A DNA stretch of 64,000 nt from Bacillus sp. PK3_68 (GTDB lineage: Bacteria; Bacillota; Bacilli; Bacillales; Domibacillaceae), in the NCBI RefSeq assembly GCF_003600835.1, contig NZ_NQYC01000001.1:3991001-4055000 (forward strand), given 5' to 3'. Position 1 is the first letter of the stretch. Each line of letters starts with the position of its first letter. The notes below the pieces were generated by a model. It saw nothing but the letters and a program-made list of their open reading frames with translations. It searched no databases and was not told where the DNA came from. Of this stretch, positions 18,637 to 28,108 are shown in pieces. A program made the translations under genes and the position numbers.

Positions 18637-19965
18637 TTGAGTAAAATTTATGTGCTGGATACCAATGTCTTGTTACAGGACCCACATGCTATTTTCGCCT
18701 TTGAAGAAAATGAAGTTGTCATCCCGGCAGTGGTATTAGAAGAATTAGACTCCAAAAAAAGGTATATGGATGAAATAGGAAGGAACGCCAGACTTGTATC
18801 AAAGCTCATTGATAAAATGCGAGAGATCGGCAAGCTGCATGAACGGATTGAATTAGAAAATGGCGGAAGCCTAAGAATTGAATTGAATCATCGCTCTTTT
18901 CAAAAGCTTCAAGAAGTATTTGTTGAGAAGACAAATGATAACCGTATTCTGGCAGTAGCAAAGAACTTATCAATAGAAGAGGAAGAGAAAAAAGGCGGCC
19001 GATCTGTAATTTTAGTGAGTAAAGACACGCTCGTAAGGGTAAAAGCAGACGCAATTGGTTTACAAGCAGAGGACTTCTTGAGTGACCGTGTCATCGAGAT
19101 GAGTGATATATATAAAGGTTTTTTAGAAATATATGTGCCCAAAGAGTTGCTTGATTTGTTCTATAAAAAGGGCGAGCTGCCTCTCTCTGAAATTGCCCAT
19201 CACCCTTTTTATCCTAATCAATTTCTTATACTAAAAGATGCACTTGGCAGTTCAGCGTCCGCTGTTGGCATAGTAGATGCCCAGGGAAGAATGCTAAAAA
19301 AACTTGTGCATGATGAAGATATCATCTGGGGAATTAAACCGCGCAACGTCCAGCAAATGATGGCGATTGAACTGTTAATGAGGCCTGATGTTCCATTGGT
19401 TACTATGGCAGGAAAAGCGGGAACCGGAAAGACACTCATCGCCCTTGCGGCAGGACTTCTACAGACGGAAGATTTACAGCTTTTTAAAAAATTACTTGTC
19501 GCTCGGCCGATTGTTCCTGTCGGGAAAGATCTCGGTTACCTTCCTGGTGAAAAGCAGGAAAAACTGCGTCCGTGGGTTCAGCCTATTTATGATAATCTGG
19601 AGTATTTGTTTAATACGAAAAAACCAGGAGAAATTGATCAAATTTTAGCAGGACTCCATTCAGTGGAAGTGGAGGCTTTAACTTATATACGCGGGAGAAG
19701 CATCCCTGAGCAATACATTATTATTGATGAGGCACAAAATTTAACGAAGCATGAAGTGAAAACAATATTAACCAGGGTCGGAGAACGAAGCAAAATCGTT
19801 TTAATGGGTGATACTGCTCAAATAGATCACCCTTATTTAGACGAATATAACAATGGATTAACATATGTAATTGAAAAATTTAAAGACCAGGCAGTTTCAG
19901 GCCATATTAAATTAATGAAAGGGGAACGGTCAGGTCTGGCACAACTGGCAGCTGATATTCTTTAG
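18637..19965 (+). CDS. ylaK: PIN domain-PhoH ATPase (PhoH2 type)
   Basis: This 442-residue fusion has an N-terminal PIN nuclease domain (about 1-140, DTNVLLQDP with an acidic residue set including EELD and NDNRI) joined to a C-terminal PhoH P-loop ATPase (Walker A GKAGTGKT near residue 264, Walker B IIIDEAQN). PhoH2 proteins couple ATP-driven RNA unwinding with RNA cleavage. TTG 18637 is chosen because AGGAGG (18624-18629) is seven bases upstream and relatives begin MSKIYVLDTNVLL; the ATG at 18613 has no such site. Gene order matches B. subtilis ylaK. Confidence 0.92.
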   Translation: MSKIYVLDTNVLLQDPHAIFAFEENEVVIPAVVLEELDSKKRYMDEIGRNARLVSKLIDKMREIGKLHERIELENGGSLRIELNHRSFQKLQEVFVEKTNDNRILAVAKNLSIEEEEKKGGRSVILVSKDTLVRVKADAIGLQAEDFLSDRVIEMSDIYKGFLEIYVPKELLDLFYKKGELPLSEIAHHPFYPNQFLILKDALGSSASAVGIVDAQGRMLKKLVHDEDIIWGIKPRNVQQMMAIELLMRPDVPLVTMAGKAGTGKTLIALAAGLLQTEDLQLFKKLLVARPIVPVGKDLGYLPGEKQEKLRPWVQPIYDNLEYLFNTKKPGEIDQILAGLHSVEVEALTYIRGRSIPEQYIIIDEAQNLTKHEVKTILTRVGERSKIVLMGDTAQIDHPYLDEYNNGLTYVIEKFKDQAVSGHIKLMKGERSGLAQLAADIL

Positions 19966-19972
19966 CCGTACA

Positions 19973-20016
19973 AAAAGCCAGGCACCCTTCAGCATGCTGA
20001 AGGGTGCCTGGCTTTT
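19973..20016. terminator. Bidirectional terminator between ylaK and the next gene
   Basis: This is a 44-bp perfect palindrome (centre 19994/19995) flanked by A4 and T4. It sits between convergent genes. Confidence 0.8.
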
Positions 20017-20037
20017 CTGGTATACCCATACTTTAGG

Positions 20038-20538
20038 TTAGGAGATCCGAAAGGCAGTCACTTTCCTAATAGGATTGTCCCGATTTGACCCATCCTTAAA
20101 AAGGACATGGACAGGACCATCTTCGCGGAGCGGCTTGCCCTCTTTAGAGAAAGCCAGAATGATTTCCTCTGCTCGTTCCAGCGGCAGGGTGATTTCTTCA
20201 TCATCTGTTTCGATGATAAGAGACTCGGCTCCCGGCTCGGGCTCGGCATTTTTTAAAAATGGTTCGAAAGGTATAGCAAATGTGCCTGTTAATACCTTTT
20301 CCTTTTCATATTTTCTTTCGGATTTAATCGTCGGCGGAAATACAGCTCCCTCTCTGATTTCTTTATCCCAGAACTTGGATACATTCTTTGTGTACTCTTC
20401 ATCTTTAAGAGCCTGACTGTCTTCTTCAGTGTCGAAATATGTATTCAAGTCGATACGCCGGTCATCAAAGATCCATACGCCTGAATCCAAAGTGATTGGA
20501 AATTTAACTTTGCCTTTAATGCTCATGATTGTATTCAC
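20038..20538 (-). CDS. Conserved hypothetical protein, 166 residues
   Basis: I do not recognise this protein with confidence. It is soluble and acidic, with no signal peptide, beginning with a GKVKFPITLDSGVWIFDDR segment and containing LLTG-like VLTGTFAIPFEPFLKNAEP and a Gly/Asp-rich DGPVHVLFKDGSNRDNP near the end, a pattern typical of a beta-rich ligand-binding fold. The GTG at 20538 follows AAGGGGGA; an alternative start is the ATG four codons later. It lies between ylaK and ylaN on the opposite strand. No catalytic motif could be named. Confidence 0.75.
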   Translation of the reverse strand: MNTIMSIKGKVKFPITLDSGVWIFDDRRIDLNTYFDTEEDSQALKDEEYTKNVSKFWDKEIREGAVFPPTIKSERKYEKEKVLTGTFAIPFEPFLKNAEPEPGAESLIIETDDEEITLPLERAEEIILAFSKEGKPLREDGPVHVLFKDGSNRDNPIRKVTAFRIS

Positions 20539-20697
20539 AGGGGGTCCCCCTTATTTAAATTAGCGTTCTAAATAAATTATAACGCTAGAATTCTTTCTTG
20601 TCAGGGATAAATTCAAAATTCCTTGCAAATTAGTCGAATTAACGATAGAATTTTATAAGATACAGTCAATTATTGTGCTGAACAGGGGGAGTTCGAT

Positions 20698-20979
20698 GTG
20701 GCATCTGAATTAAAAGTCAATCACAGGGAAAAGGCCTACTCTCTATTAGAAGCAGATGCGGGAAAGATCTTGCGGCTCATAAAAGTTCAAATGGACAACT
20801 TAACGATGCCCCAGTGTCCTCTTTATGAAGAGGTGCTGGATACCCAGATGTTTGGCTTATCCCGTGAAATAGATTTTGCGATTCGTTTAGGTCTGGTTGA
20901 TGAGAAAGATGGGAAAGAACTGATTGATTCACTTGAACGGGAACTGTCAGCTCTCCATGAAGCATCTACTCGAAAATAA
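20698..20979 (+). CDS. ylaN: YlaN, Fur-interacting iron homeostasis protein
   Basis: This 93-residue helical protein is almost invariant over [20 protein letters not shown] and [14 protein letters not shown] compared with B. subtilis YlaN (UPF0358, also 93 residues). In B. subtilis and Staphylococcus aureus, YlaN interacts with the iron regulator Fur and is needed under iron limitation; it was long listed as essential. The GTG at 20698 follows CAGGGGGAG. It has its own terminator before ftsW. Confidence 0.93.
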   Translation: MASELKVNHREKAYSLLEADAGKILRLIKVQMDNLTMPQCPLYEEVLDTQMFGLSREIDFAIRLGLVDEKDGKELIDSLERELSALHEASTRK

Positions 20980-20984
20980 ACGGC

Positions 20985-21024
20985 AAAAAACTCAAACACC
21001 TTATATCGATGTTTGAGTTTTTTT
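20985..21024 (+). terminator. Terminator after ylaN
   Basis: AAAAAACTCAAACA and its complement flank an 11-base loop, followed by a T7 run. Confidence 0.88.
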
Positions 21025-21080
21025 ACATAAAAGGATGCAATTCCAGCGTGCTCCAAGATTTAAGAGATAGGAAGATTAAT

Positions 21081-22232
21081 ATGTGGAAAAAAATAATTAG
21101 ATCATATGATTACTCACTCATAGTCGCGTTTTTTCTTCTCTGTTTGTTTGGGCTGATGATGGTTTATAGCGCCAGTTCAGTAACAGCAGTGCAGCGCTAT
21201 GAAGTGGCAAGCGACTACTTTTATAATAAGCAAAAGATTCATATTATCATTGCCTCTTTTTTCTTCTTGGTAGCGGCTCTCTTTCCGTATAAGGCTTATA
21301 AAAACAGTAAATTTTTATTCTTTATGATAGCGGGGATTGTCGGGCTTCTAGGAATATTGGGTTTTTTTGGTACAATCTCAAACAATGCAAGAAGCTGGAT
21401 CCGTCTTGGAGGATTTTCACTTCAGCCTTCTGAGTTTGCCAAGCTTGTTATCATCATTTATATGTCAGCTATTTATGCTAAAAAACAAAAATATATTAAC
21501 TCATTCAACAAAGGGGTTACACCACCAGTCATTTTGTTAGTCTTTTTATGCATGCTCATCGCCAGTGAGCCGGATTTTGGTACAGCGTTCATCATATTTA
21601 TGATCGGTTGTACGATTATTATCTCTTCAGGGATGAAGTTTAAGAGTATATGGAAACTTATCGTGCTTGGTATGATGGCAGCACTCATCCTCTCACCGCT
21701 CATTCTTTTTAAAAAAGATCAAATCTTTACAAAGGAAAAGATGAGCCGCATCACTGGATATCTTGATCCCTTTGAACACCAAGAGGGAGATGGCTACCAT
21801 CTAGTTAATTCTTATTTGGCTATTGGTTCTGGCGGGGTAACTGGTACAGGGCTTGGCCAAAGTATTCAAAAACTTGGTTATTTGCCTGAGCCGCATACAG
21901 ATTTCATTATGGCTGTTATAGCTGAGGAATTAGGAGTGTTAGGTGTAATAGTTGTTATTGGGGGCCTTAGCTTTATTGTATTAAAAGGAATTTATATATC
22001 AATTAAGTGCCGCGATCCATTTGGTTCTATGATGGCGGTAGGTATATCCAGTATGATTGCCATTCAATCATTGATTAATCTCGGTGGGGTAACGGGGTTA
22101 ATTCCAATTACCGGCGTACCTCTGCCTTTTATTAGCTATGGAGGTTCCTCGCTTATTTTGCTGGCTGGATCACTTGGCATTCTTGTTAATATTTCAATGT
22201 TTGCCAAGTATGAGCAGGTTTATAAGGGGTAG
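21081..22232 (+). CDS. ftsW: Cell division glycosyltransferase FtsW (SEDS family)
   Basis: This 383-residue polytopic SEDS protein polymerises lipid II at the division septum together with PBP2B. ATG 21081 is taken because relatives begin with M-x-KK-x-x-x-SYDYSL; the frame extends upstream through the ylaN terminator, which cannot be coding. About ten transmembrane helices are apparent, and the signatures MMVYSAS, SWIRLGGFSLQPSEF, EPDFGTA, GYLPEPHTDFI and PLPFISYGGSS are present. It is the vegetative SEDS enzyme; the sporulation paralogue SpoVE lies at the end of the window. Confidence 0.95.
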   Translation: MWKKIIRSYDYSLIVAFFLLCLFGLMMVYSASSVTAVQRYEVASDYFYNKQKIHIIIASFFFLVAALFPYKAYKNSKFLFFMIAGIVGLLGILGFFGTISNNARSWIRLGGFSLQPSEFAKLVIIIYMSAIYAKKQKYINSFNKGVTPPVILLVFLCMLIASEPDFGTAFIIFMIGCTIIISSGMKFKSIWKLIVLGMMAALILSPLILFKKDQIFTKEKMSRITGYLDPFEHQEGDGYHLVNSYLAIGSGGVTGTGLGQSIQKLGYLPEPHTDFIMAVIAEELGVLGVIVVIGGLSFIVLKGIYISIKCRDPFGSMMAVGISSMIAIQSLINLGGVTGLIPITGVPLPFISYGGSSLILLAGSLGILVNISMFAKYEQVYKG

Positions 22233-22253
22233 TTTTGGTCTTTATAATGTGAT

Positions 22254-22281
22254 AAAAAGGTTCAGTTAAATGAGCCTTTTT
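22254..22281 (+). terminator. Terminator between ftsW and pycA
   Basis: AAAAAGGTTCA pairs with TGAGCCTTTTT (one G-U) across a six-base loop. It would separate ftsW from pycA. Confidence 0.65.
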
Positions 22282-22320
22282 ATATATATTTTTACTCGCA
22301 CAACAGGGGAGAGATGGAAA

Positions 22321-25300
22321 ATGAGAAAAATCAGTAAAGTGCTGGTGGCAAACAGGGGAGAAATCGCTATTCGCGTATTTCGTGCTTGTACAGAACTTCA
22401 CATTCGTACAGTAGCTATTTACTCAAAAGAAGACTCAGGTTCTTACCATCGTTACAAAGCGGATGAGGCTTATCTTGTCGGCAAAGGCAAAAAGCCGATT
22501 GACGCCTATCTTGATATTGAAAATATTATCGAGATTGCCAAGCAGGCAGAAGTGGATGCGATTCATCCAGGCTATGGTTTTTTGTCAGAAAATATAGAAT
22601 TTGCTAGACGTTGCGAGGAAGAAGGAATTATTTTTATCGGCCCTAAATCCCAGCATTTAGATATGTTTGGTGATAAAGTAAAAGCGAGAGTTCAAGCTCA
22701 ACGGGCAGATATACCTGTGATCCCGGGTACAGACGGTCCTGTCTCCGATCTTGAAGAGGTAGTAGCTTTTGGAAGAGAGCACGGCTTTCCGATTATAATT
22801 AAAGCAGCGCTTGGCGGTGGCGGGCGTGGTATGCGGATTGTCCATAGCGTTGAAGAAGTGAGAGAAGCCTATGAGCGGGCAAAGTCAGAAGCAAAAGCGG
22901 CTTTTGGCAACAGTGAAGTGTATGTAGAGAAGTTTGTTCAAAATCCGAAGCATATTGAAGTGCAGATTCTTGGAGACCATCAACGAAATATCATTCATCT
23001 TTACGAGCGCGATTGTTCGGTACAGCGTCGCCATCAAAAGGTAGTAGAAGTCGCTCCATGCGTCTCATTGTCTGAAAAGTTGCGCAACGACATTTGTAAC
23101 GCAGCAGTTAAGTTAATGAAAAACGTCGACTATTTGAATGCAGGCACAGTAGAATTCCTTGTTGCTGACAATCAATTTTATTTTATTGAAGTAAATCCAC
23201 GTGTTCAGGTGGAACATACGATTACAGAAATGGTGACGGGAATTGATATTGTTCAATCACAAATCCTGATTGCGGAAGGCCATTCTTTACACAGTGAAAA
23301 AGTCGGCATCCCTGCACAGGAGGATATTACGATTCATGGCTATGCGATTCAATCACGAGTTACAACAGAAGATCCGCTGAATGACTTTATGCCAGATACA
23401 GGAAAAATCATGGCGTATCGTTCTGGCGGCGGCTTTGGCGTCCGGCTAGATGCGGGGAACGGCTTCCAAGGATCCATCATTACTCCGTATTATGACTCGC
23501 TGCTTGTGAAGGTATCTACACAGGCGCTCACTTTTGAGCAGGCCGCATCCAAGATGCTGCGCAACCTAAAGGAATTCCGAATTCGGGGCATCAAAACAAA
23601 TATTCCATTTTTAGAAAATGTCATGCGTCATGAGAATTTCATTACAGGTAATTATGATACGTCGTTTATTGATACGACACCGGAGCTATTCATCTTCCCG
23701 AAAAGCAAAGACCGCGGAACAAAAATGCTAAACTATATCGGAAATGTGACGATTAACGGCTTTCCAGGCATTGAGAAAAAGAAAAAGCCCCTGTTTGACC
23801 AGCCACCTGTTCCCAAAGTCAACCGCCTACAATCGGCTGCCTCTGGTACTAAACAGATTTTAGATGAAAAAGGAGCAGAGGGGCTCGTTGAATGGGTGAA
23901 ATCCCGGTCCGAAGTATTGCTGACAGACACAACTTTCCGAGACGCTCATCAGTCCTTGCTCGCTACTCGCGTGCGGACCAATGATTTGCTCCGCATTGCT
24001 GAACCAACAGCAAAATTGTTGCCGGATGTGTTCTCTTTAGAAATGTGGGGCGGAGCCACCTTTGATGTTTCCTACCGCTTTCTGAAAGAAGATCCGTGGA
24101 AACGTCTGACCTCGTTAAGAGAGCAAGTACCAAATGTCTTGTTCCAAATGCTTCTCCGGGCTTCCAATGCAGTGGGCTACACAAATTACCCAGATAATGT
24201 TATCCGCGAGTTTGTTGAGCAATCTGCTGCTACCGGTATTGATGTATTCCGCATTTTTGACAGCTTAAACTGGATCAAGGGAATGGAAACAGCGATCGAT
24301 GCTGTTCGTCAAACCGGAAAGATTGCAGAGGCTTCCATTTGTTATACAGGGGACATTGAAGATTCAACCCGCCCGAAATACAATATTCAGTATTACAAAG
24401 ATATGGCGAAGGAACTTGAAAATCAGGGGGCACATATTCTAGGCATTAAAGATATGGCCGGATTGTTAAAGCCGCAATCCGCTTATCGATTAATTTCAGA
24501 ATTAAAAGCGACCGTCGATCTTCCGATTCATTTGCATACCCATGATACGAGCGGCAACGGCATTTACATGTATGCCAAAGCGATTGAAGCCGGCGTTGAT
24601 ATTGTGGATGTAGCGGTCAGTACGATGGCTGGGTTAACTTCACAGCCAAGTGCCAATACGCTTTGTTACGCACTAAAAGGAACGGAGCGGGAGCCTTCCG
24701 TCAGCATCGATGCTTTGGAAGAGCTGTCCCATTATTGGGAAGGGGTCAGAAAGTATTATCAAGATTTTGAGAGTGGAATGGTCGCTCCTCATACAGAAAT
24801 CTATAAGCATGAAATGCCGGGCGGTCAATACAGCAATCTCCAGCAGCAGGCAAAAGCCGTCGGGCTGGGGGAACGCTGGGAAGAAGTTAAGGATATGTAC
24901 AGCCGTGTAAACCTGATGTTTGGCGATATTGTCAAAGTAACGCCTTCTTCGAAGGTCGTTGGCGATATGGCGCTCTTCATGGTACAAAACAACCTAACGG
25001 AAGAAGACGTACTGGAAAAAGGGGATAAAATTGACTTCCCAGATTCTGTTATTGAACTGTTTGAGGGATATTTAGGCCAGCCGTACGGCGGATTCCCGAA
25101 GCAATTGCAAAAGGTCATCCTAAAAGGAAAAGAGCCGCTTACCGTCCGTCCGGGCGAGCTGCTAAAGGATGTGGACTTTGAGGCTCTGAGGGAAGAATTA
25201 TCTAAGGAACTGGACAGACAAGTCACAGATCATGATGTGATCGCTTATGCTTTATATCCAAAAGTGTTTAAGGAATATGTGGGAACGATCGATCAGTTTG

Positions 25301-25758
25301 GCGACGTATCCGTACTGGATACACCGACATTCTTATATGGAATGAGATTAGGGGAAGAAATTGAAATTGAGATTGAAACAGGAAAAACATTGATTGTGAA
25401 GCTTATTTCTATCGGACAGGCGCAGGCAGATGGCACCCGCATTGTCTACTTTGAATTAAATGGTCAGCCACGTGAAGTAGTGATTAAAGACGAAAGCATC
25501 AAATCTTCCGTTGCTTCCAAGATCAAAGCAGATCCAAAAAATGAAAGCCATTTGGCAGCGACTATGCCTGGAACGGTGATTAAGGTGCTCGTCGAAAAAG
25601 GCGAAAAAGTCGTTCAGGGCGACCATTTATTGATTACGGAAGCGATGAAAATGGAAACAACAGTTCAGGCACCATTTTCAGGCATTGTAACCAATATCCA
25701 TGTTCAAAACGGTGAAGCGATCTCTACAGGAGACTTGTTAATAGAACTAGAAAAGTAA
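22321..25758 (+). CDS. pycA: Pyruvate carboxylase
   Basis: This 1145-residue biotin enzyme makes oxaloacetate from pyruvate and bicarbonate to refill the TCA cycle. Domain order: biotin carboxylase (1-455, ATP-grasp GGGGRGMRIV), the carboxyltransferase barrel (about 530-800; LLTDTTFRDAHQS, metal-binding His in HLHTHDTSGNG, KDMAG lysine), the allosteric/tetramerisation segment and the C-terminal biotin carrier domain with biotinyl Lys in EAMKMET. ATG 22321 follows GGGGAGAG; 17 upstream in-frame codons start within a terminator and are rejected. It stands between ftsW and ctaA as in B. subtilis. Confidence 0.97.
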   Translation: MRKISKVLVANRGEIAIRVFRACTELHIRTVAIYSKEDSGSYHRYKADEAYLVGKGKKPIDAYLDIENIIEIAKQAEVDAIHPGYGFLSENIEFARRCEEEGIIFIGPKSQHLDMFGDKVKARVQAQRADIPVIPGTDGPVSDLEEVVAFGREHGFPIIIKAALGGGGRGMRIVHSVEEVREAYERAKSEAKAAFGNSEVYVEKFVQNPKHIEVQILGDHQRNIIHLYERDCSVQRRHQKVVEVAPCVSLSEKLRNDICNAAVKLMKNVDYLNAGTVEFLVADNQFYFIEVNPRVQVEHTITEMVTGIDIVQSQILIAEGHSLHSEKVGIPAQEDITIHGYAIQSRVTTEDPLNDFMPDTGKIMAYRSGGGFGVRLDAGNGFQGSIITPYYDSLLVKVSTQALTFEQAASKMLRNLKEFRIRGIKTNIPFLENVMRHENFITGNYDTSFIDTTPELFIFPKSKDRGTKMLNYIGNVTINGFPGIEKKKKPLFDQPPVPKVNRLQSAASGTKQILDEKGAEGLVEWVKSRSEVLLTDTTFRDAHQSLLATRVRTNDLLRIAEPTAKLLPDVFSLEMWGGATFDVSYRFLKEDPWKRLTSLREQVPNVLFQMLLRASNAVGYTNYPDNVIREFVEQSAATGIDVFRIFDSLNWIKGMETAIDAVRQTGKIAEASICYTGDIEDSTRPKYNIQYYKDMAKELENQGAHILGIKDMAGLLKPQSAYRLISELKATVDLPIHLHTHDTSGNGIYMYAKAIEAGVDIVDVAVSTMAGLTSQPSANTLCYALKGTEREPSVSIDALEELSHYWEGVRKYYQDFESGMVAPHTEIYKHEMPGGQYSNLQQQAKAVGLGERWEEVKDMYSRVNLMFGDIVKVTPSSKVVGDMALFMVQNNLTEEDVLEKGDKIDFPDSVIELFEGYLGQPYGGFPKQLQKVILKGKEPLTVRPGELLKDVDFEALREELSKELDRQVTDHDVIAYALYPKVFKEYVGTIDQFGDVSVLDTPTFLYGMRLGEEIEIEIETGKTLIVKLISIGQAQADGTRIVYFELNGQPREVVIKDESIKSSVASKIKADPKNESHLAATMPGTVIKVLVEKGEKVVQGDHLLITEAMKMETTVQAPFSGIVTNIHVQNGEAISTGDLLIELEK

Positions 25759-25760
25759 AT

Positions 25761-25796
25761 AAAAAAAGAAGCAGGCCCAGACCTGCTTCTTTTTTT
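25761..25796. terminator. Bidirectional terminator between pycA and ctaA
   Basis: AAAAAAAGAAGCAGG and its complement (six-base loop) end in T7. The ctaA stop codon overlaps its right end by two bases. Confidence 0.9.
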
Positions 25797-26721
25797 ATGA
25801 AACTTTCGAAATATTGTCGGCATTCATTTTGCTTCTGGAAATGAGAAGAATAAAATAACATAGCAGGCCAAACAAACAAGAGATAAATAGAGCATGCGCT
25901 AATGCTATGTAGAGATTAAGCTTGGTAAAGATGATCGTGGCACCTGATAAGACCTGCAAAGAGACAAGGGAACAAGCAATGATCCATCCCCAGTAAATCA
26001 CTCGCTGCTGCTTATAATATTTCACAGCAATAACCGTGATGTAGACGATCCACAAAAAGATGAGACCGGCAGCAAGACGATGCCCCATTTGAATCCATTG
26101 ATAAGTATTCAGTGGCATAAAAGGATTGCTATTCAGGCAAAAGGGCCAATCGGAACAAGTTAAACTGGCGTTGGTATGCCGTACAAGAGCTCCGGTGTAG
26201 ACAACTAAGTAACTATAAAGTGTTACACAAATAGTATGCCATTTCATTCGTTTGTCAATAATTAACGAAGAAGCATCGAACTTTTGATCAACTTCAAAGA
26301 TCAAAAGAGTTAACAACAGAACAGCAGAAAAAGAAATGAGCGAAATGCCAAAGTGAAGAGCGAGAACAAAGTCGCTTTGCCCCCATTTTACTGCCGCTGC
26401 TCCGATCAAGGCTTGCGCAATTAAAAAGAACAGAGACATGACAGCTAAGAACTTGGTTTCCCTCTTGTGGCCTATTAGCCGCCAGGAGAGAATAGACAAT
26501 GCGGCTACGAGCAAGCCGGCAACACCAGAGACAACCCGATGGGATAATTCGATAATTGTTTCTATCGTAATATCCTCAGGAATCAGTTGTCCGTGGCACA
26601 GCGGCCATTCATTCCCGCATCCAAGTCCAGAGTCGGTTTTTGTCACTAAGGCACCGCCCAGTAAGACAAGAAGCATGACGAACGTTGTCAAAACCGCTAG
26701 CCATTTCAAAGAGCGTTGCAT
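25795..26721 (-). CDS. ctaA: Heme A synthase
   Basis: This 308-residue membrane enzyme oxidises the C8 methyl group of heme O to make heme A for cytochrome caa3. Eight transmembrane helices are expected. Four conserved histidines lie in ELSHR, LALHFG, MGHR and ALAHA, and a cysteine pair is seen in each outer loop (CGNEWPLC and CSDWPFC). ATG 26721 follows AGGTG by six bases; the in-frame GTG at 26730 lies inside that site. It is divergent from ctaB, as in B. subtilis, where ctaA is ResD-activated. Confidence 0.95.
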   Translation of the reverse strand: MQRSLKWLAVLTTFVMLLVLLGGALVTKTDSGLGCGNEWPLCHGQLIPEDITIETIIELSHRVVSGVAGLLVAALSILSWRLIGHKRETKFLAVMSLFFLIAQALIGAAAVKWGQSDFVLALHFGISLISFSAVLLLTLLIFEVDQKFDASSLIIDKRMKWHTICVTLYSYLVVYTGALVRHTNASLTCSDWPFCLNSNPFMPLNTYQWIQMGHRLAAGLIFLWIVYITVIAVKYYKQQRVIYWGWIIACSLVSLQVLSGATIIFTKLNLYIALAHALFISCLFGLLCYFILLISRSKMNADNISKVS

Positions 26722-27112
26722 GTTTTTCACCTACTTATATATAGTGCAAAAAGGAGATTATAAAAGAGTTCATCTTCTCGATAATACAGAAGATGAGATA
26801 AAAAGACAACTTGTAAAATTATTTGTAAATGTTATGCTTATACGTAGAAGATACGAGTAGACTGATTTCTTTGAAAACGCGAACAAATAAGCTTTTGTTA
26901 TTATTATCCTATAAAACTAAATCGATAGGAATAGCGCTTTTTCAGCGGACACAAATTCGACATAATTAGTTCATTATGTGTTCACAAAAAAACAAGCTGA
27001 TATGATTTAATATGGAATGAACAGTGGTTTTTGGTGCCCTTTGGTAAAAAAGCTAAGGCCTCACCAGCTATTCAAAAGACAAACCGCTTGTTTTTAGAGA
27101 GGGGGGAAAAAG
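26722..27112. promoter_or_regulatory. Divergent ctaA-ctaB control region
   Basis: This 391-bp gap holds no convincing gene. On the minus strand around 26980-26992 it reads TTTTTTTGTGAAC, resembling the TTTGTGAA core bound by ResD in B. subtilis, which activates ctaA. I could not fix either promoter confidently. Confidence 0.35.
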
Positions 27113-28021
27113 GTGTCACGTGCCACAACTACGATGGGGAATACTGAACTTCCAGAAACGACAGCCCTGAAAGATTTCCTTGCTTTAATTAAAATCGGTA
27201 TCGTTAATTCCAACTTGATTACTATTTTCACAGGGCTGTGGCTGGCAATCGTTTTTAACGGCCTGCACTTTCTAACTCAGCTGGATACAGTTTTTTACAC
27301 GCTTATCGGATCATCCCTGATTATTGCAGGTTCAGCCAGTTTAAATAACTTTATTGACCGGGATATTGACCCGCTTATGGAGAGAACGAAAGGGCGTCCT
27401 ACAGTTACAGGGAAAATAAGCTATCCAAAAGTAATGTTAATTGGTGTCGCTTTCATTATTATTGGGACAGCTTTTTTGTTCCTCACAACATTTACAGCCG
27501 GCCTTATTGGCTTAATCGGCGTATTTAGTTATGTTGTCGTTTATTCCATGTGGTCTAAGCGTCGCCATGTTAGCAACACAGTAGTGGGCAGTATTTCTGG
27601 AGCTGTGCCGCCGCTAATTGGCTGGGCAGCTATTGACCCTAATCTGGATATTGTTGCCTGGATGTTATTTTTAATTATGTTCATTTGGCAGCCGCCGCAT
27701 TTTTATGCGTTGGCTATGAGACGATGTGAAGAATATCGGGCTGCTGGCATTCCTATGCTACCGGTAGTGAAGGGGTTTGCTGTTACAAAACGTCATACAA
27801 TGATTTGGGTGCTGGCTCTCTTGCCGCTTCCATTCTTTATGACATCATTGGGCACTGCCTTTGTTGTTTTAGCAACAGTTTTGAATATAGGGTGGCTTGC
27901 TCTTGGGGTATCTGGGTATAGAATGAAGGATGATCTCAAATGGGCAAAGCTGATGTTTATTTATTCGTTGCAGTACTTAACTGTCCTGTTTGTAGCGATG
28001 GTTATTTTTACTGTTATTTAA
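27113..28021 (+). CDS. ctaB: Heme O synthase (protoheme IX farnesyltransferase)
   Basis: This 302-residue UbiA-family membrane prenyltransferase adds farnesyl to heme B. The first Asp-rich motif is [19 protein letters not shown] and the second region has [16 protein letters not shown]; nine or so transmembrane helices follow. The GTG at 27113 follows GAGGGGGGAAAAAG. It starts the run ctaB-C-D-E-F with 87 bp to ctaC. Together with CtaA it supplies heme A to the oxidase encoded downstream. Confidence 0.95.
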   Translation: MSRATTTMGNTELPETTALKDFLALIKIGIVNSNLITIFTGLWLAIVFNGLHFLTQLDTVFYTLIGSSLIIAGSASLNNFIDRDIDPLMERTKGRPTVTGKISYPKVMLIGVAFIIIGTAFLFLTTFTAGLIGLIGVFSYVVVYSMWSKRRHVSNTVVGSISGAVPPLIGWAAIDPNLDIVAWMLFLIMFIWQPPHFYALAMRRCEEYRAAGIPMLPVVKGFAVTKRHTMIWVLALLPLPFFMTSLGTAFVVLATVLNIGWLALGVSGYRMKDDLKWAKLMFIYSLQYLTVLFVAMVIFTVI

Positions 28022-28108
28022 TTCACAGGAATTCTTTCTTGTTAAAGAAATCCATATATAGCTCATATCGCTGCAGAAATTCATAAGAAAGAGGGGTTTA
28101 ATTAAGCT

